DNA from: Burkholderia sp. 4M9327F10 | GTDB lineage: Bacteria; Pseudomonadota; Gammaproteobacteria; Burkholderiales; Burkholderiaceae | NCBI RefSeq assembly: GCF_005503145.1 | Contig: NZ_SCNV01000007.1 | Coordinates: forward strand, 62,001-126,000 | Reading direction: 5' to 3' | DNA length: 64,000 nt | Shown: in pieces, positions 38,601-47,987 of the stretch | How positions within the stretch are numbered: the stretch's first letter is position 1 | Layout: the number at the start of each line of letters is the position of its first letter | Made by a program: the position numbers and the translations under genes | The notes under the pieces: generated by a model | Seen by the model: the letters and a program-made list of their open reading frames with translations, nothing else | The model's database searches: none | Told to the model about the DNA's origin: nothing

Positions 38601-39246
38601 CCAGAAGATCGGCGAGTTGAAGGAAGGGCGCGACAAGCTGATCGCCGGCGTGATCGCCTCGCTGCGCACGCAGATGACCCAGCGCGGCAAGATGCTGATT
38701 GCGCTGCTCGACGACGGCACCGGTCAATGCGAAGTGACGGTTTTCAACGAGACGTTCGAGGCCCACAAGCAGCTCTTCAAGGAAGATGAACTGCTGGTCG
38801 TGCAGGGCCAGGCACGTAACGATGCGTTTACCGGCGGCATCCGCTTTACGGTCGACACCGTGATGGACCTCGGCCGCGCCCGTTGCCGCTACGCCGAAGC
38901 CGTCAAGGTGCAGATGAACGGCAACGCCGATGCGCTCGCGCTGCGTCGTGTGCTGGAGGCGCACAGCGCCGGTGCCGACGAGCCGCAAGCTGCGCAGGCG
39001 CCTGCCGCGCCGGCCCGCGGTGGCGGTGGTGGAGGCCGCAGCGGCGGTTTCGGCGGCGGCGACGGCGGGCGTCAGCGCCAGGCGGTGCAGATTCCGAACG
39101 GGCTCGCGGTGCAGATCGTCTATCGCAGCGAGAATGCAGAAGGTGAAGTGCGCCTCGGCGACGCCTGGCGCGTGAAGCCCACTGACGAACTGCTTGCGGC
39201 GTTGCGTGGCGAGTTCGCCGGTAGTTCGATCGAAATCGTGTATTAG
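35680..39246 (+). CDS. dnaE: DNA polymerase III alpha subunit
   Basis: The replicative polymerase (1188 aa). The N-terminal PHP domain opens FVHLRVHSEFSIADG; the palm has the catalytic Asp cluster PDFDIDF (Asp403, 405, 407) after GPGRGSGAGSLVAY, and later FDFLGLTTLTILDW with the third Asp. Then come the beta-binding and HhH regions, an OB domain (GKMLIALLDDGTGQCEVTVF) and a C-terminal domain. A glycine/alanine-rich insert (about 1100-1130, RGGGGGGRSGGFGGGDGG) precedes the last 45 residues; such inserts vary between species. Confidence 0.98.
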   Translation: MSDPRFVHLRVHSEFSIADGIVRLDDIVAAAAKDGQGALALTDLGNAFGLVRFYKEARGKGVKPIAGCDIWITNPDDRDKPSRLLLLVKDKRGYLNLCELLTKAWLTNQYRGRAEVEAGWLETGLGEGLLALSGAQTGDIGMALAAGNEEAAKRNAQHWAKVFPNAFYIELQRCGQPGGEAYVQQAVALAASLKLPVVATHPLQFMTPDDFTAHEARVCISEGDMLANPRRQKRFTTEQYFRSQDEMAALFADIPSALANTVEIARRCNLTLELGKPKLPLFPTPDGMSLDDYLVHLSKEGLEKRLEQLYPNEAERDAQRETYYKRLEFECGTIIKMGFPGYFLIVADFINWAKNNGVPVGPGRGSGAGSLVAYALGVTDLDPLRYNLLFERFLNPERVSMPDFDIDFCQHGRDRVIQYVKDKYGADAVSQIATFGTMAAKAAVRDIGRVLDLGYMFTDGVAKLIPFKPGKHVTIADAMKEEPLLQERFDNEDEVHQLLELAQRVEGLTRNVGMHAGGVLIAPGKLTDFCPLYTQGDESGVVSQYDKDDVEAVGLVKFDFLGLTTLTILDWAERYIRRLDPSKQDWSLAQVPLDDPSSFTILKKANTVAVFQLESRGMQGMLKDAQPDRFEDIIALVALYRPGPMDLIPSFCARKHGREVVEYPDPRVEPILKETYGIMVYQEQVMQMAQIIGGYSLGGADLLRRAMGKKKAEEMAQHRELFRQGAATNGLTAEKADEIFDLMEKFAGYGFNKSHAAAYALLAYHTAWLKAHHPAEFMAANMSLAMDDTDKVKILFEDCITNKMAVLPPDINLSAYRFEPVAEADGKRSKTIRYGLGAIKGSGQNAIEEILRAREEGPFVDLFDFCNRIDRRVVNRRTIEALIRAGAFDALHANRAQLIASVSLAMEAADQASANAMQAGLFDMGDAPSQGHELVDEPEWPEKKKLQEEKGALGFYLSGHLFDAYKDEVRRFARQKIGELKEGRDKLIAGVIASLRTQMTQRGKMLIALLDDGTGQCEVTVFNETFEAHKQLFKEDELLVVQGQARNDAFTGGIRFTVDTVMDLGRARCRYAEAVKVQMNGNADALALRRVLEAHSAGADEPQAAQAPAAPARGGGGGGRSGGFGGGDGGRQRQAVQIPNGLAVQIVYRSENAEGEVRLGDAWRVKPTDELLAALRGEFAGSSIEIVY

Positions 39247-39252
39247 GGGATA

Positions 39253-39271
39253 CGGCGCCGGCCCGGCGCCG
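39253..39271. terminator. GC-rich hairpin between dnaE and GT2 genes
   Basis: CGGCGCCGG and CCGGCGCCG separated by one base form a short very stable hairpin between convergent genes. There is no T tract, so termination is only a suggestion. Confidence 0.35.
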
Positions 39272-39274
39272 CTC

Positions 39275-40033
39275 TTACCGCTCGCGTGCGCTCAGGCGCG
39301 CGAGCTTCAGGAACCGGTAGTAGACCGTTTCCGCATTGAACACCGCGATCATGAAGCCGGCGCGTCCGTCGAGAAAGCCGCGCCGCAGCACGTACGTGCG
39401 GACGAACGCCCACAGCCCACGTCCCAGCGCCTTGCCGAAACTGCCGCTTTTGCCCGCAGCATGACGTTGCTGCGCGCCGGCTGTCGAATACGCGTCGAGC
39501 TTGCGCAGTACGGTTTCGAAGTCCTCGTAAGAGTAGTGCATCAGCTTGCCGGAGAGCCGCTGCGCCGGGGTATCGAACACCAGCCGTTCGTGCACGAGAT
39601 CGTCCGAGAAGCGTGCGGCGCCGCGCCTGAAAAGACGCGGAATCCAGTCCGGATACCAGCCGCTATGGTGGATCCAGTGGCCGCAGAAGCTCGACAGGCG
39701 GTCGACGGCGTAGACCTCGGCGGCCGGCGCGGCGATTGCGGCGCGGATTGCCGCGGCAAGCTCCGGCGTGACGACTTCGTCGGCATCAATGGAAAGGATC
39801 CAGTCGGTGTCGAGCGCGTCGAGCGCGCGGTTCTTTTGCGGTCCGAAACCGGGCCAGTCGGCCTGCTGCAGCACCCGGGCGCCGTGCGCGCGGGCTATTT
39901 CGACGGTGCCGTCGGTGCTGCCGCCGTCGATTACGACAATCGCATCCGCGAACGCCACGGCGCTGAGGCATTCGGCGAGGCGCGCCGCCGCGTTCCTGGT
40001 GATGAGGGCGACGCCGAGGGTGGTTTCTTTCAT
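39275..40033 (-). CDS. Family 2 glycosyltransferase, LPS core type (WaaE/KdtX-like)
   Basis: A 252-residue GT-A enzyme. Features: the N-terminal LGVALITRNAAARLAECL, nucleotide-binding VIDGGSTDGT, and metal motif LSIDADEVV (DxD), then YPDWIPRLFRRG and LVHERLVF typical of the WaaE/KdtX group that adds a sugar to the LPS inner core. The chosen ATG gives the family start; the frame runs on upstream to 40270 without matching sequence. It converges on dnaE and is divergent from msbA, at the edge of the LPS cluster. Confidence 0.9.
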   Translation of the reverse strand: MKETTLGVALITRNAAARLAECLSAVAFADAIVVIDGGSTDGTVEIARAHGARVLQQADWPGFGPQKNRALDALDTDWILSIDADEVVTPELAAAIRAAIAAPAAEVYAVDRLSSFCGHWIHHSGWYPDWIPRLFRRGAARFSDDLVHERLVFDTPAQRLSGKLMHYSYEDFETVLRKLDAYSTAGAQQRHAAGKSGSFGKALGRGLWAFVRTYVLRRGFLDGRAGFMIAVFNAETVYYRFLKLARLSARER

Positions 40034-40367
<334 letters not shown>

Positions 40368-42167
40368 TTGAGCGCGAAGCCCACGTTAAGCAAAGTTATC
40401 GGTGGTGGACAAGGCGATGCCTCGTCGCCCTTCGCCTTGCTACGCCGACTCTGGCCGTATATCAAACCGGTCCTGTGGACCCTGCTTGGTGCGATTGCCT
40501 CGATGGGCGTGAGCGCCGGCACCGACGCACTGATTCCCGTGCTGCTCAAGCCCCTGCTCGACAAGGGCTTCGGTGCGCATGCCGCCAGCGGCCTCGCGTG
40601 GATTGTGCCGCTCGGTGTGATCGGGCTCGCGGTGGTGCGGGGTGTCTCCCAATACGCGTCGGGCTACCTGATCGCGTACGTCTCGAATACGATCCTGCTG
40701 CGTTTGCGCCTGGAGATGTTCGACCGGCTGGTCCATACCAGCGTCGGCTTTTTCCAGCGTGAGACGGCCAGCACCGTCATCAACGCAATTGTCTTTGAGG
40801 TCAACCAGATTCTCAACGTGCTGCTGGGCGTGATGGTCACGCTGGTGCGCGATTCGCTGACGGTCCTGTTCCTGCTTGGCTATCTGTTCTATCTCGACTG
40901 GAAGTTGACGCTGATTGTCGCGGTGATGCTGCCGCTGATCGGTTGGGTGATCGGCAAGATCAACCGCAAGCTGCGCCGGCTCAATCGCGAAAACCAGATG
41001 CTTACCAATGAGCTGTCCTACATCGTCGAGGAGACGGTGGGCGGCTACAAGGTGGTCAAGGTACACAACGGCGAGCAGTACGAAATTGACCGCTTTGCCG
41101 AAATGAGCCGGCGCCTGCGCGGCTACTCGTTGCGCATGACGACGTCCGGCGGACTTGCCCAGCCGTTGACCCAGTTTCTGGCGTCGGTCGCGGTTGCGGT
41201 CGTGGTGACGATTGCGGTCGTGCAATCGGCGCATGGCAGCACCACGGTTGGCGGTTTCGTTTCGTTCATTACGTCGATGCTGCTGATCGTCTCGCCGCTC
41301 AAGCACCTGATGGACGTCAACCAGCCGCTGCAACGCGGCATGACCGCTGCCGAGCTGATCTTCGGCCTGATCGACGAACCGGCCGAGCCGCAGGGCGGCG
41401 GCAAGCCGCTCGAGCACGCTTCCGGCGAAGTCGAGTTCCGCGATGTCTCGTTCAACTACGGTTCGACAAGCACGCACGACCGGCAAACCCTTGACCGCGT
41501 ATCGTTCAAGGTTGCGCCCGGCGAAATGGTGGCGCTCGCCGGCCCGTCGGGCAGCGGCAAGACCACGCTCGTCAATCTGCTGCCGCGTTTCTTCGATCCG
41601 ACCGGCGGCGAGATCCTGGTCGACGGCGTGGCCTTGCCCGAATACGGCATTCATGCGCTGCGCAGCCAGATCGCGATGGTGAGCCAGGACGTCGTGCTGT
41701 TCAACGATACGATTGCGCACAATGTCGCCTACGGCCAAACCGCGGATCCCGGCAAGGTCAAGGCTGCACTGCAGGCGGCGAACCTGTGGGACACGGTGCA
41801 ATCCATGCCGAAGGGCACCGAGACGCTGGTCGGCGACAACGGCCTGATGCTTTCCGGTGGTCAACGCCAGCGTCTGGCGATCGCACGCGCCATCTACAAG
41901 GACGCGCCGATCCTGATTCTCGACGAGGCCACTTCGGCGCTCGATTCCGAATCGGAGCGCCACGTGCAGGCCGCGCTGGAAACCCTCATGAAGGGGCGCA
42001 CCACGCTCGTTATCGCGCACCGGCTCTCGACCATCGAGCGCGCGGACCGGATTCTGGTGCTGGAAGCGGGGCGGATCGTCGAACGCGGCAGTCATCGCGA
42101 ACTGCTCGAGCAGGACGGCCTGTACGCGCATCTGCATCGCATCCAGTTCCAGCAAAACGCGGCTTGA
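40368..42167 (+). CDS. msbA: Lipid A export ATP-binding/permease MsbA
   Basis: MsbA (599 aa) flips lipid A-core across the inner membrane. Residues 1-320 hold six transmembrane helices (with [20 protein letters not shown] typical of the family) and 350-590 the ATPase: Walker [10 protein letters not shown] (about 391-399), [29 protein letters not shown]. The start is the TTG that gives MSAKPTLSK, five bases after an AGAGGA site; there is no in-frame ATG in the right place, and the longer frame to 40257 crosses the promoter. It leads the LPS gene group. Confidence 0.95.
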   Translation: MSAKPTLSKVIGGGQGDASSPFALLRRLWPYIKPVLWTLLGAIASMGVSAGTDALIPVLLKPLLDKGFGAHAASGLAWIVPLGVIGLAVVRGVSQYASGYLIAYVSNTILLRLRLEMFDRLVHTSVGFFQRETASTVINAIVFEVNQILNVLLGVMVTLVRDSLTVLFLLGYLFYLDWKLTLIVAVMLPLIGWVIGKINRKLRRLNRENQMLTNELSYIVEETVGGYKVVKVHNGEQYEIDRFAEMSRRLRGYSLRMTTSGGLAQPLTQFLASVAVAVVVTIAVVQSAHGSTTVGGFVSFITSMLLIVSPLKHLMDVNQPLQRGMTAAELIFGLIDEPAEPQGGGKPLEHASGEVEFRDVSFNYGSTSTHDRQTLDRVSFKVAPGEMVALAGPSGSGKTTLVNLLPRFFDPTGGEILVDGVALPEYGIHALRSQIAMVSQDVVLFNDTIAHNVAYGQTADPGKVKAALQAANLWDTVQSMPKGTETLVGDNGLMLSGGQRQRLAIARAIYKDAPILILDEATSALDSESERHVQAALETLMKGRTTLVIAHRLSTIERADRILVLEAGRIVERGSHRELLEQDGLYAHLHRIQFQQNAA

Positions 42168-42332
42168 CCTGTTGGCTGAGGCCAAACTGAAAGTCAATCG
42201 CATCCTGCGTGTGCTCTAATCCAGACCGTAGCTTTAGCCTTAGCCGTGCCGGTTCGTAGTAGCCGCACGGCTGTCCGCCCTTTGCCTATGAAGTGATGAA
42301 GTGAAGCATCATCGCCCGTACTCGACTGAACA

Positions 42333-43406
42333 ATGAGAATCGGACTCTCAAGTAATGCGCTGAAACATAGCGGCGGCCTGGAGCGCTACGCGATGGATCT
42401 GGTGCGCGGCTTCGCTGCCGCGAGCATTGATCTGGTTTTCTTCGCGCGCCGTTTCGACATGTCGGTGCCGGAAAGCCGTATGGTCGAGCCGCATTGCATC
42501 AACGTTTCATTCCTGCCTGGCAAGCTGCGCGATCTCTGGTTTTCCTGGCGGCTGCGCCATGCGCGTCGCGCGGCGAAGGTCGATGTACTGATCGGCTGCA
42601 ACCGGGTCGACTCGTCCGAGATTGCCATCTGCGGCGGCACCCACCGTGGCTTCCTGCGTGCTACCGGGCGGCCGCGCAAGCGCTCGGACGGCTGGCAGAT
42701 CGCGCTGGAGCGCCGCCAGTACGAGACGTCGAAGGTGATCGTCGCGCACTCGCAGTTGATGCATGACGAACTGCGCGAACTCTACGGAATCGATGACGCG
42801 AAGATAGAGGTGTTGTATCCGCCAGTCGACGGCACGCGCTTTGCGCCGGTCGACGCCACGCGGCGCGCCGAACTGCGCCGCAAGTTCGGTTTCGCGGATG
42901 ACGAGATCGTGCTGCTATTTCCATCGAGTAGCCACGAGCGCAAAGGCTTGCCGCTGATTGAAGCCGCGCTGCGCGATACCACGCTGCCTGTGGTGCTCGC
43001 GGTGGCGGGGCGGCCGCCCGCGCGCAGCTCGGAGCGGGTGCGCTACATCGGTTATGTGAAGGAGATCGAGGACGGCTACCGCGCGGCCGATTTCACGATC
43101 CTCGCATCGAAGTACGAGCCGTTCGGGTTGGTCGGCGTCGAGTCGGTGATGTGCGGCACGCCGGTGATCTTTCCGTCGAGCATCGGCTGTTGCGACGCGA
43201 TTGCGGCGCACGCCAAGTTCGTGTTTGCGCCGGATGACGAGGCCAGCCTGCGTGCAGCGCTCGCTCGTGCCGTCCAGCAGCGGCTTGCCGGCGCAGCGCC
43301 GACCCAGGCGGAAGTGGCGCGCGGCGCAGTGTTGTACGACGCGAGCGTAGCCGGCCATGTCGACGCGTTGCTCGCGTTGGCGAGGCGCATGCACGGCGGA
43401 AATTGA
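42333..43406 (+). CDS. Family 4 glycosyltransferase (WaaG-like)
   Basis: A 357-residue GT-B glycosyltransferase. N-terminal MRIGLSSNALKHSGGLERYAMDL has the acceptor-side GG motif; the C-terminal donor domain has VAGRPPA, RVRYIGYV, KYEPFGLVGVESVMCGTPVI with the E-x7-E pattern of GT4. WaaG-type enzymes add the first outer-core glucose in LPS. It lies 165 bases after msbA, with ATGAAGTGATGAAGTGAAG short repeats in between. Donor and acceptor are not certain. Confidence 0.9.
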   Translation: MRIGLSSNALKHSGGLERYAMDLVRGFAAASIDLVFFARRFDMSVPESRMVEPHCINVSFLPGKLRDLWFSWRLRHARRAAKVDVLIGCNRVDSSEIAICGGTHRGFLRATGRPRKRSDGWQIALERRQYETSKVIVAHSQLMHDELRELYGIDDAKIEVLYPPVDGTRFAPVDATRRAELRRKFGFADDEIVLLFPSSSHERKGLPLIEAALRDTTLPVVLAVAGRPPARSSERVRYIGYVKEIEDGYRAADFTILASKYEPFGLVGVESVMCGTPVIFPSSIGCCDAIAAHAKFVFAPDDEASLRAALARAVQQRLAGAAPTQAEVARGAVLYDASVAGHVDALLALARRMHGGN

Positions 43407-43762
43407 CCGATGCCGGGCCCGCGCCGACCGCCCGGACGCCCCCCGCGCCTGCCCGCGCAGGCCCGTCCGTGCGGCTTTCCGGCCTGCCTTGCATGTTATA
43501 ATTTTTCGTCATATCGCCGCTGGTCTGACCAAAGGCCGACCTGTTTATCTTTTCACTTCGCCTGCGGTGCCGCCGCAGCCAGATGGAGTGGGCAGGGTGC
43601 CCGCAGTCACCGCGCCGGCCGTGCCGTGTGCGGCATAATCGTGCGCTGGAGCGCAAGTTATCGACAAGAATGCCGCTGGAGACTCTGCATGGGCAACGCG
43701 ACCTCGAGCCGGCTGCCGGCAAGTAGCCGGATCACGGACGGAACCAACGTGCCGATGACCCA
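43407..43762. other. Intergenic region with extended -10 promoter before the GT9 gene
   Basis: About 356 bases. Contains a strong AT patch TGTTATAATTTTTCG and a possible 25-codon ORF (43688-43765, MGNATSSRLPASSRITDGTN...) whose stop overlaps the GT9 start (ATGACCCAATGAGCC). The small ORF is unsupported by a ribosome site. No other gene seen. Confidence 0.4.
43494..43502 (+). promoter_or_regulatory. Extended -10 promoter (TGTTATAAT)
   Basis: TGnTATAAT with a perfect consensus -10 hexamer (43497-43502); no -35 match is needed for extended -10 promoters. It would drive the GT9, ligase and GT4 genes with a leader of about 250 bases. Confidence 0.5.
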
Positions 43763-44893
43763 ATGAGCCGACTGTCCGGGCGTATCCGCATCTTCGCGCG
43801 GGCCATTCCGCGCCTCATGCTCAAGCCGTTGCGCCGCCCACCGGCGTCTGTACAACGCATTCTCCTCGCGCATCATCTGTTGCTGGGCGACACGTTGCTG
43901 CTTACGCCGTTGCTGGCCAAGCTGCGGGCGCAATATCCGCTGGCGCAGATCGTTCTTGCGTGTCCGAAGGCGATCATGCCGCTGTATGCCGGCCGGCCCT
44001 TCGGCGTCACCGCTTTGCCGTTCGACCCGCGCGACCTCGGTTCCGTCAGGGGCGTGCTGGATTCTGGTCCGTACGATCTCGGTCTGGTGCTCGGCGACAA
44101 CCGGCATAGCTGGCTCGCGCTCGGCGCGGGCTGCCGCTGGATCGTCGCGCATGCGGGTGACGTGCCGGCGTGGAAGAACTGGCCGGTCAACCGCAGGGTG
44201 CCGTATCCCGCTGCACCGGCGGCATGGGCGGACCTGGCCACCGAGCTGATCGAAGGCGCGCCGCCGTGCGCTTACCGACCGGCCGATTGGCCGGCGCCTG
44301 CACACGCGGCGCTGCCGGATGCCCATCTGCTTACCCAACCTTACGTCGTGCTGCATCCTGGCGCGAGCACCGAAGTCAAGCGCTGGCCCGATGCGCGCTG
44401 GCGCGAGCTTGCGCAGCGTGTCGAGGCGCTCGGCTATATTCCGGTGTGGAGCGGCGGCCCGGGCGAGGCGGACCTGATCCGCACCATCGACCCGGACCCG
44501 CATCACCCCAATCTGGCCGGGCGGGTCGGACTCGGCGAGTTGTGGCACCTGTTCGCCGGCGCCAGGGCGGTGGTCTGCCCGGACACGGGTGTCGCGCATC
44601 TTGGGCGACTGATCGGGGTGCCGACGGTGGCGCTGTTCGGCCCCGGCAATGCACAGATTCATGGCGCGGGCCGCTATTGGAGTGAAGTACCGTTCGCGCC
44701 GGTGACGATCGCTGACATGCCGTGCCGCGATCAACCGTTTATTTTCAGGCGCGAGGTGGCATGGGTTCGGCGCTGTGACCGCAACTCCACCAGTTGCGTT
44801 GCCTGGAAGGGCGACCACGCCGATTGCATGGGACGCATCTCGGTCGAGTCGGTGTTCAACGCATTGCAAAACGTTCTGGTGGAAGTGCAATGA
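43763..44893 (+). CDS. Family 9 glycosyltransferase (heptosyltransferase-like)
   Basis: A 376-residue GT9 protein, the family of LPS heptosyltransferases (WaaC/F/Q). Signatures: RILLAHHLLLGDTLLLTPLL near residue 32, VLHPGASTEVKRWP with the conserved substrate loop, SGGPGEADL, and VVCPDTGVAHLGRLIGVPTVALFGP. The usual start-of-protein MKILI is preceded by an extra 30 basic residues. Its stop overlaps the start of the ligase-like gene by four bases (ATGA), so the two are translationally coupled. Confidence 0.92.
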   Translation: MSRLSGRIRIFARAIPRLMLKPLRRPPASVQRILLAHHLLLGDTLLLTPLLAKLRAQYPLAQIVLACPKAIMPLYAGRPFGVTALPFDPRDLGSVRGVLDSGPYDLGLVLGDNRHSWLALGAGCRWIVAHAGDVPAWKNWPVNRRVPYPAAPAAWADLATELIEGAPPCAYRPADWPAPAHAALPDAHLLTQPYVVLHPGASTEVKRWPDARWRELAQRVEALGYIPVWSGGPGEADLIRTIDPDPHHPNLAGRVGLGELWHLFAGARAVVCPDTGVAHLGRLIGVPTVALFGPGNAQIHGAGRYWSEVPFAPVTIADMPCRDQPFIFRREVAWVRRCDRNSTSCVAWKGDHADCMGRISVESVFNALQNVLVEVQ

Positions 44894-46179
44894 CCAACAC
44901 GTTCACCCGCGTCGAGCGTGTCCTGTGGATTGCCTGTCCGGTTATCCTGTTTGCGGTGATGTTCGGGCACATGACGGCTGTCGTGTTCAACGCGCTCGCG
45001 CTGCTGGCGCTCGGCACACTGGCCGCGGCCTGTTCGCCGCAGCGTCCGGCGTTCCTCCGCTGGCCGCTGCTTGTGCCGATCGCCTGCTGGGCGCTCTGGA
45101 GTCTCGCCGCAGTGGCATGGTCGGCCTATCCCGCGGTCAGCATTCACGCCTGGTGCGACGAGGTGCTCTATCCGCTGGTGTCGTTCTGGGGCTTCTGGCT
45201 GCTCGGTACGCGCACGCAGCGGCTCGCCCCGTTCGTGCTGGTAAGCTGGCTGGCCTGCGTACTGCTGGCCCTGATCAGCGCGCTCTATTGGGGGCATCTG
45301 CAGCCGCCTACCGCCAACACGTTTCCACTCCATTTCTATAACCGGGTCGGCCATACCAGCACGATGGTGGTGTTCACCATGGCGTTGTTCGCCGGCGTGC
45401 TGTTGCGTCCCGGCTGGCGCGTATTCGGCCTGAGCGGCCTCGTGCTGTGCCTGTTCATCGGCCTTGCGACGCTCAACCGGTTTTTCTGGCCGGCCGCCGC
45501 GGCGACGCTGCTGGTCGCGCTATTTCCCTGGTACCGCCGCCACGTGCTGCTCGCGTTGCTGGCATTTGCCGTTGTGGGCGCGGCGGGTGTCGGCACGCTG
45601 GAGTACAGCGCGCGGCTGCGGCTGGGCGCCGCCGTGTCCGCGGCGCCGTCGCGCGATGTCGCGATCGAGGGCCATCAGGTGGTTGTTCCGCAGGCATTTT
45701 CCAGTATCGGCGACACGGTGTCGTCTGACACGCGGCCGAAACTGTGGGCGTTTTACACTATGGAGGCGAAGCGGCACACGTGGATCGGTGTCGGCTTCGG
45801 CAAGCCGCTGCCTGGCATGGTCTACCAGCAGGAGATGCCGCAAAGCCTGCTGGCCATCGAGCCCCAGGCGCTGACCCACGCCCACAATCTGTTCCTCAAT
45901 ACCTGGCTGCAGACCGGTGTCATCGGCGTCGCGCTGGAAACCGCCTTGCTGCTGGCTCTGGTGCGCGGTTTCTGGCGCGTGCGGCGCAATGACCCATGGC
46001 TGTGCGCGGCAGGCATCGCGCTGGTTGCGGGTATGATCGCAAAAAATACCACCGACGATTTCATGTGGCAGACCACCATGCTCGCTTTCTGGTCGTTTGC
46101 GGGTCTTTTGCTGGGCGCCGCCCAGCAAAAGACCGACCCGGCCGGAACAATGCGGCGCTCGTCCCACGGGCCTCGCTGA
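44890..46179 (+). CDS. O-antigen ligase-like membrane protein (Wzy_C family)
   Basis: A 429-residue polytopic protein with about ten hydrophobic segments and a large periplasmic loop (about 235-320). The loop contains a region SSDTRPKLWAFYTMEAKRHTWIGVGFGKPLPG and later LTHAHNLFLNTWLQTGVIGVAL, the H-x-L/N-F pattern characteristic of WaaL/O-antigen ligases and polymerases. It probably joins O-antigen or another glycan to lipid A-core in the periplasm. The window holds no wzx/wzy or sugar-synthesis genes, so the glycan is unknown. Confidence 0.85.
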   Translation: MTNTFTRVERVLWIACPVILFAVMFGHMTAVVFNALALLALGTLAAACSPQRPAFLRWPLLVPIACWALWSLAAVAWSAYPAVSIHAWCDEVLYPLVSFWGFWLLGTRTQRLAPFVLVSWLACVLLALISALYWGHLQPPTANTFPLHFYNRVGHTSTMVVFTMALFAGVLLRPGWRVFGLSGLVLCLFIGLATLNRFFWPAAAATLLVALFPWYRRHVLLALLAFAVVGAAGVGTLEYSARLRLGAAVSAAPSRDVAIEGHQVVVPQAFSSIGDTVSSDTRPKLWAFYTMEAKRHTWIGVGFGKPLPGMVYQQEMPQSLLAIEPQALTHAHNLFLNTWLQTGVIGVALETALLLALVRGFWRVRRNDPWLCAAGIALVAGMIAKNTTDDFMWQTTMLAFWSFAGLLLGAAQQKTDPAGTMRRSSHGPR

Positions 46180-46245
46180 AGTGCGCGCCCGCAATCTCCG
46201 TTCTCACCGTCACCTGTTGAAGCCAAGTCTGGACGCATTGATAGT

Positions 46246-47529
46246 ATGAAATACGATGGCCGGCATGACCGCACCGAACTGCACGATCCGCCGCGGCGCA
46301 TCCTGTTTCACATCAACGATTTCGGCAAGGGCGGCACGGAAACGGCGCTGCTCGCGTGGTTGAAGACACTCGACCGGCGTCTTTTTGCGCCTAGCGTGTG
46401 CGTCACCTATCCGACTGACGAATTACTGTTCTGGCGCGCCCATTCGATTCCCGACGACGTACCCGTGCACGTGCTGGCGTCGTCGAAGTGGATGAACTCG
46501 CTGCACGAGACGCGCCGCCAGGGCAAGCTGGGCGGCTCGCTCAAGCTGCTGCACAAGGTGCTCACCTTCGGCCTGATCCGGCCCCTCGCCGGGATGCGTT
46601 TTCGGCAGATCATGCGCGATCAGGATATTGTCTGCGACTTCGATTTTTCGCTGCGCCACCTGGCCGGCGCCGGTAAGGTGCCGTGGTTCGGCGTGAGTCA
46701 CTTCAGTCTTGCCACGCGCCTTCGCGACAAGAGCGCGCGCTATCTGGCACGCCGCACCAGGCAATACTCCCGCTATGCCGCCATTGCGGTGCTGACGCCC
46801 GACATGTTGCGCGAGGGGCAGCAGCTATTTCCGCCCGGCCGCGTGAATCTGGTGGAGCTGCCCAACGTCATCGACGTGGAGTCGCTGCGCCTGCAGGCTC
46901 GCAAGGAGATTGAGCGTCCGGCGGAAACTTTTATCGTCTCGGTGGCGCGCCTCGATGAAGGGCAAAAGGACCATAAGACCTTGCTGCGCGCGTTCGCCCA
47001 GTTTCGCGCGCGAGGGTTGAGTTCGCCCGACCTCGTGCTGATCGGCGAGGGGCCCGACCAGGCCGCGCTCGAGCAACTGGCCGTCGAACTCGGGATTCGC
47101 AAGTCGGTTCACTTTCTCGGCTTCTGCTCGAACCCGTTCCCGTACATTCGTCAGGCCGAAATGCTGGTGCTGAGCAGCCGTTACGAGGGCTTCGGAATGG
47201 TGCTGGGTGAGGCGATGGCGCTCGGCACGCCGGTGATTTCCACGGATTGCCCGACCGGTCCGCGCGATCTGCTCGAAGGCGGCAAGGCCGGCATGCTGGT
47301 GCCGATCGGCGATGTGGACGAAATGGCGCGCGCGATCGAGCGTCTGTGTACGGACACCTTGCTGCGCCGAAGCCTGGTTCAGAGCGCGCAGGAAAAGGTG
47401 GCGACGTTTGCGCCGGACAGCGCGAATCAGCGCATGCTTCTGCTTGCGCAGCAGATTTCCGGGCGCGATGGTCCTGCGGGTGTGGCGTGGAGCGGGCGAG
47501 ATTCGGCCATGACCGGGCGCCTGCCTTAG
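46246..47529 (+). CDS. Family 4 glycosyltransferase
   Basis: A 427-residue GT4/GT-B enzyme. The N-terminal RRILFHINDFGKGGTETALLAWL has the acceptor GG motif; the donor half has VSVARLDEGQKDHKTLLRAF, LIGEGPDQAALEQLA, VHFLGFCSNPFPYI and SSRYEGFGMVLGEAMALGTPVISTDCPTGPRDLL. It resembles enzymes of LPS or exopolysaccharide assembly. A 66-base gap follows the ligase-like gene; no ribosome site is strong before the ATG. It ends the LPS group and converges on a small gene. Confidence 0.92.
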   Translation: MKYDGRHDRTELHDPPRRILFHINDFGKGGTETALLAWLKTLDRRLFAPSVCVTYPTDELLFWRAHSIPDDVPVHVLASSKWMNSLHETRRQGKLGGSLKLLHKVLTFGLIRPLAGMRFRQIMRDQDIVCDFDFSLRHLAGAGKVPWFGVSHFSLATRLRDKSARYLARRTRQYSRYAAIAVLTPDMLREGQQLFPPGRVNLVELPNVIDVESLRLQARKEIERPAETFIVSVARLDEGQKDHKTLLRAFAQFRARGLSSPDLVLIGEGPDQAALEQLAVELGIRKSVHFLGFCSNPFPYIRQAEMLVLSSRYEGFGMVLGEAMALGTPVISTDCPTGPRDLLEGGKAGMLVPIGDVDEMARAIERLCTDTLLRRSLVQSAQEKVATFAPDSANQRMLLLAQQISGRDGPAGVAWSGRDSAMTGRLP

Positions 47530-47546
47530 GTCATGGCCTTTGCGGC

Positions 47547-47590
47547 GGCGTATAGGTGTATGGGCCTATACGCCTATACGCCTATACGCC
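47547..47590. terminator. Hairpin with 8-bp triple repeat between convergent genes
   Basis: GGCGTATAGGTGTAT pairs (one mismatch) with ATACGCCTATACGCC. The right part consists of three tandem CCTATACG units (47565-47588). The hairpin overlaps the last codons of the minus-strand 101-aa gene. Confidence 0.5.
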
Positions 47591-47887
47591 GCCCGTCACC
47601 AGCGAAAGCACCGAGAGGTCCGGATGCGTGCCGTCGACGATACTGCGTCCGGCATGCACTGCTTCGTAACGCGCGTCCTCGAAACTGGCAAACCATTCCT
47701 CGCCGTCCGCATGGAACGGCACCGCGTGCCCCGGAATCGCCGGATCGGCACCCGGGTGGCAAACGTAGCCGAGGTAGGTGAAGCGGCTCTTGCCGGGCGG
47801 CGCGTCGGGCTCCTGAGGGCGCGGCGACACGTGGATTTCGAAACCTTCGTATTCGACTGTTTGCCAGGCATGGGTTTCATCGGACAT
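47582..47887 (-). CDS. Conserved-looking hypothetical protein (101 aa)
   Basis: A small acidic soluble protein starting MSDETHAWQTVEYEGFEIHV and containing FTYLGYVCHPGADP and FASFEDARYEAVHAGRSIVDG. I cannot name the family. A perfect GGAGG site lies six bases before the ATG, giving a firm start. The C-terminal codons lie inside the TATACGCC repeat/hairpin, so repeat changes would alter the end of the protein. The gene is upstream of nothing else on its strand. Confidence 0.75.
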   Translation of the reverse strand: MSDETHAWQTVEYEGFEIHVSPRPQEPDAPPGKSRFTYLGYVCHPGADPAIPGHAVPFHADGEEWFASFEDARYEAVHAGRSIVDGTHPDLSVLSLVTGGV

Positions 47888-47987
47888 GGTTGCCTCCGTT
47901 CGAGCCGTGCGCGCAACCTGCGTGACGCAGCGGGCAAGCCGCCGCAGGGGCGTCGCTGTCACCGGGGTGTTCGGGCCGGCGTGCGCC

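Noticed and set aside
36571..38988. 805-codon open frame on the minus strand inside dnaE
   Set aside because: Exactly antisense to the conserved dnaE coding sequence; high GC3 makes long antisense frames. Its translation is His/Arg/Asp-rich with no domain.
40440..42203. 587-codon minus-strand frame over msbA
   Set aside because: Shadow of msbA; composition is His/Gln/Arg-rich without motifs.
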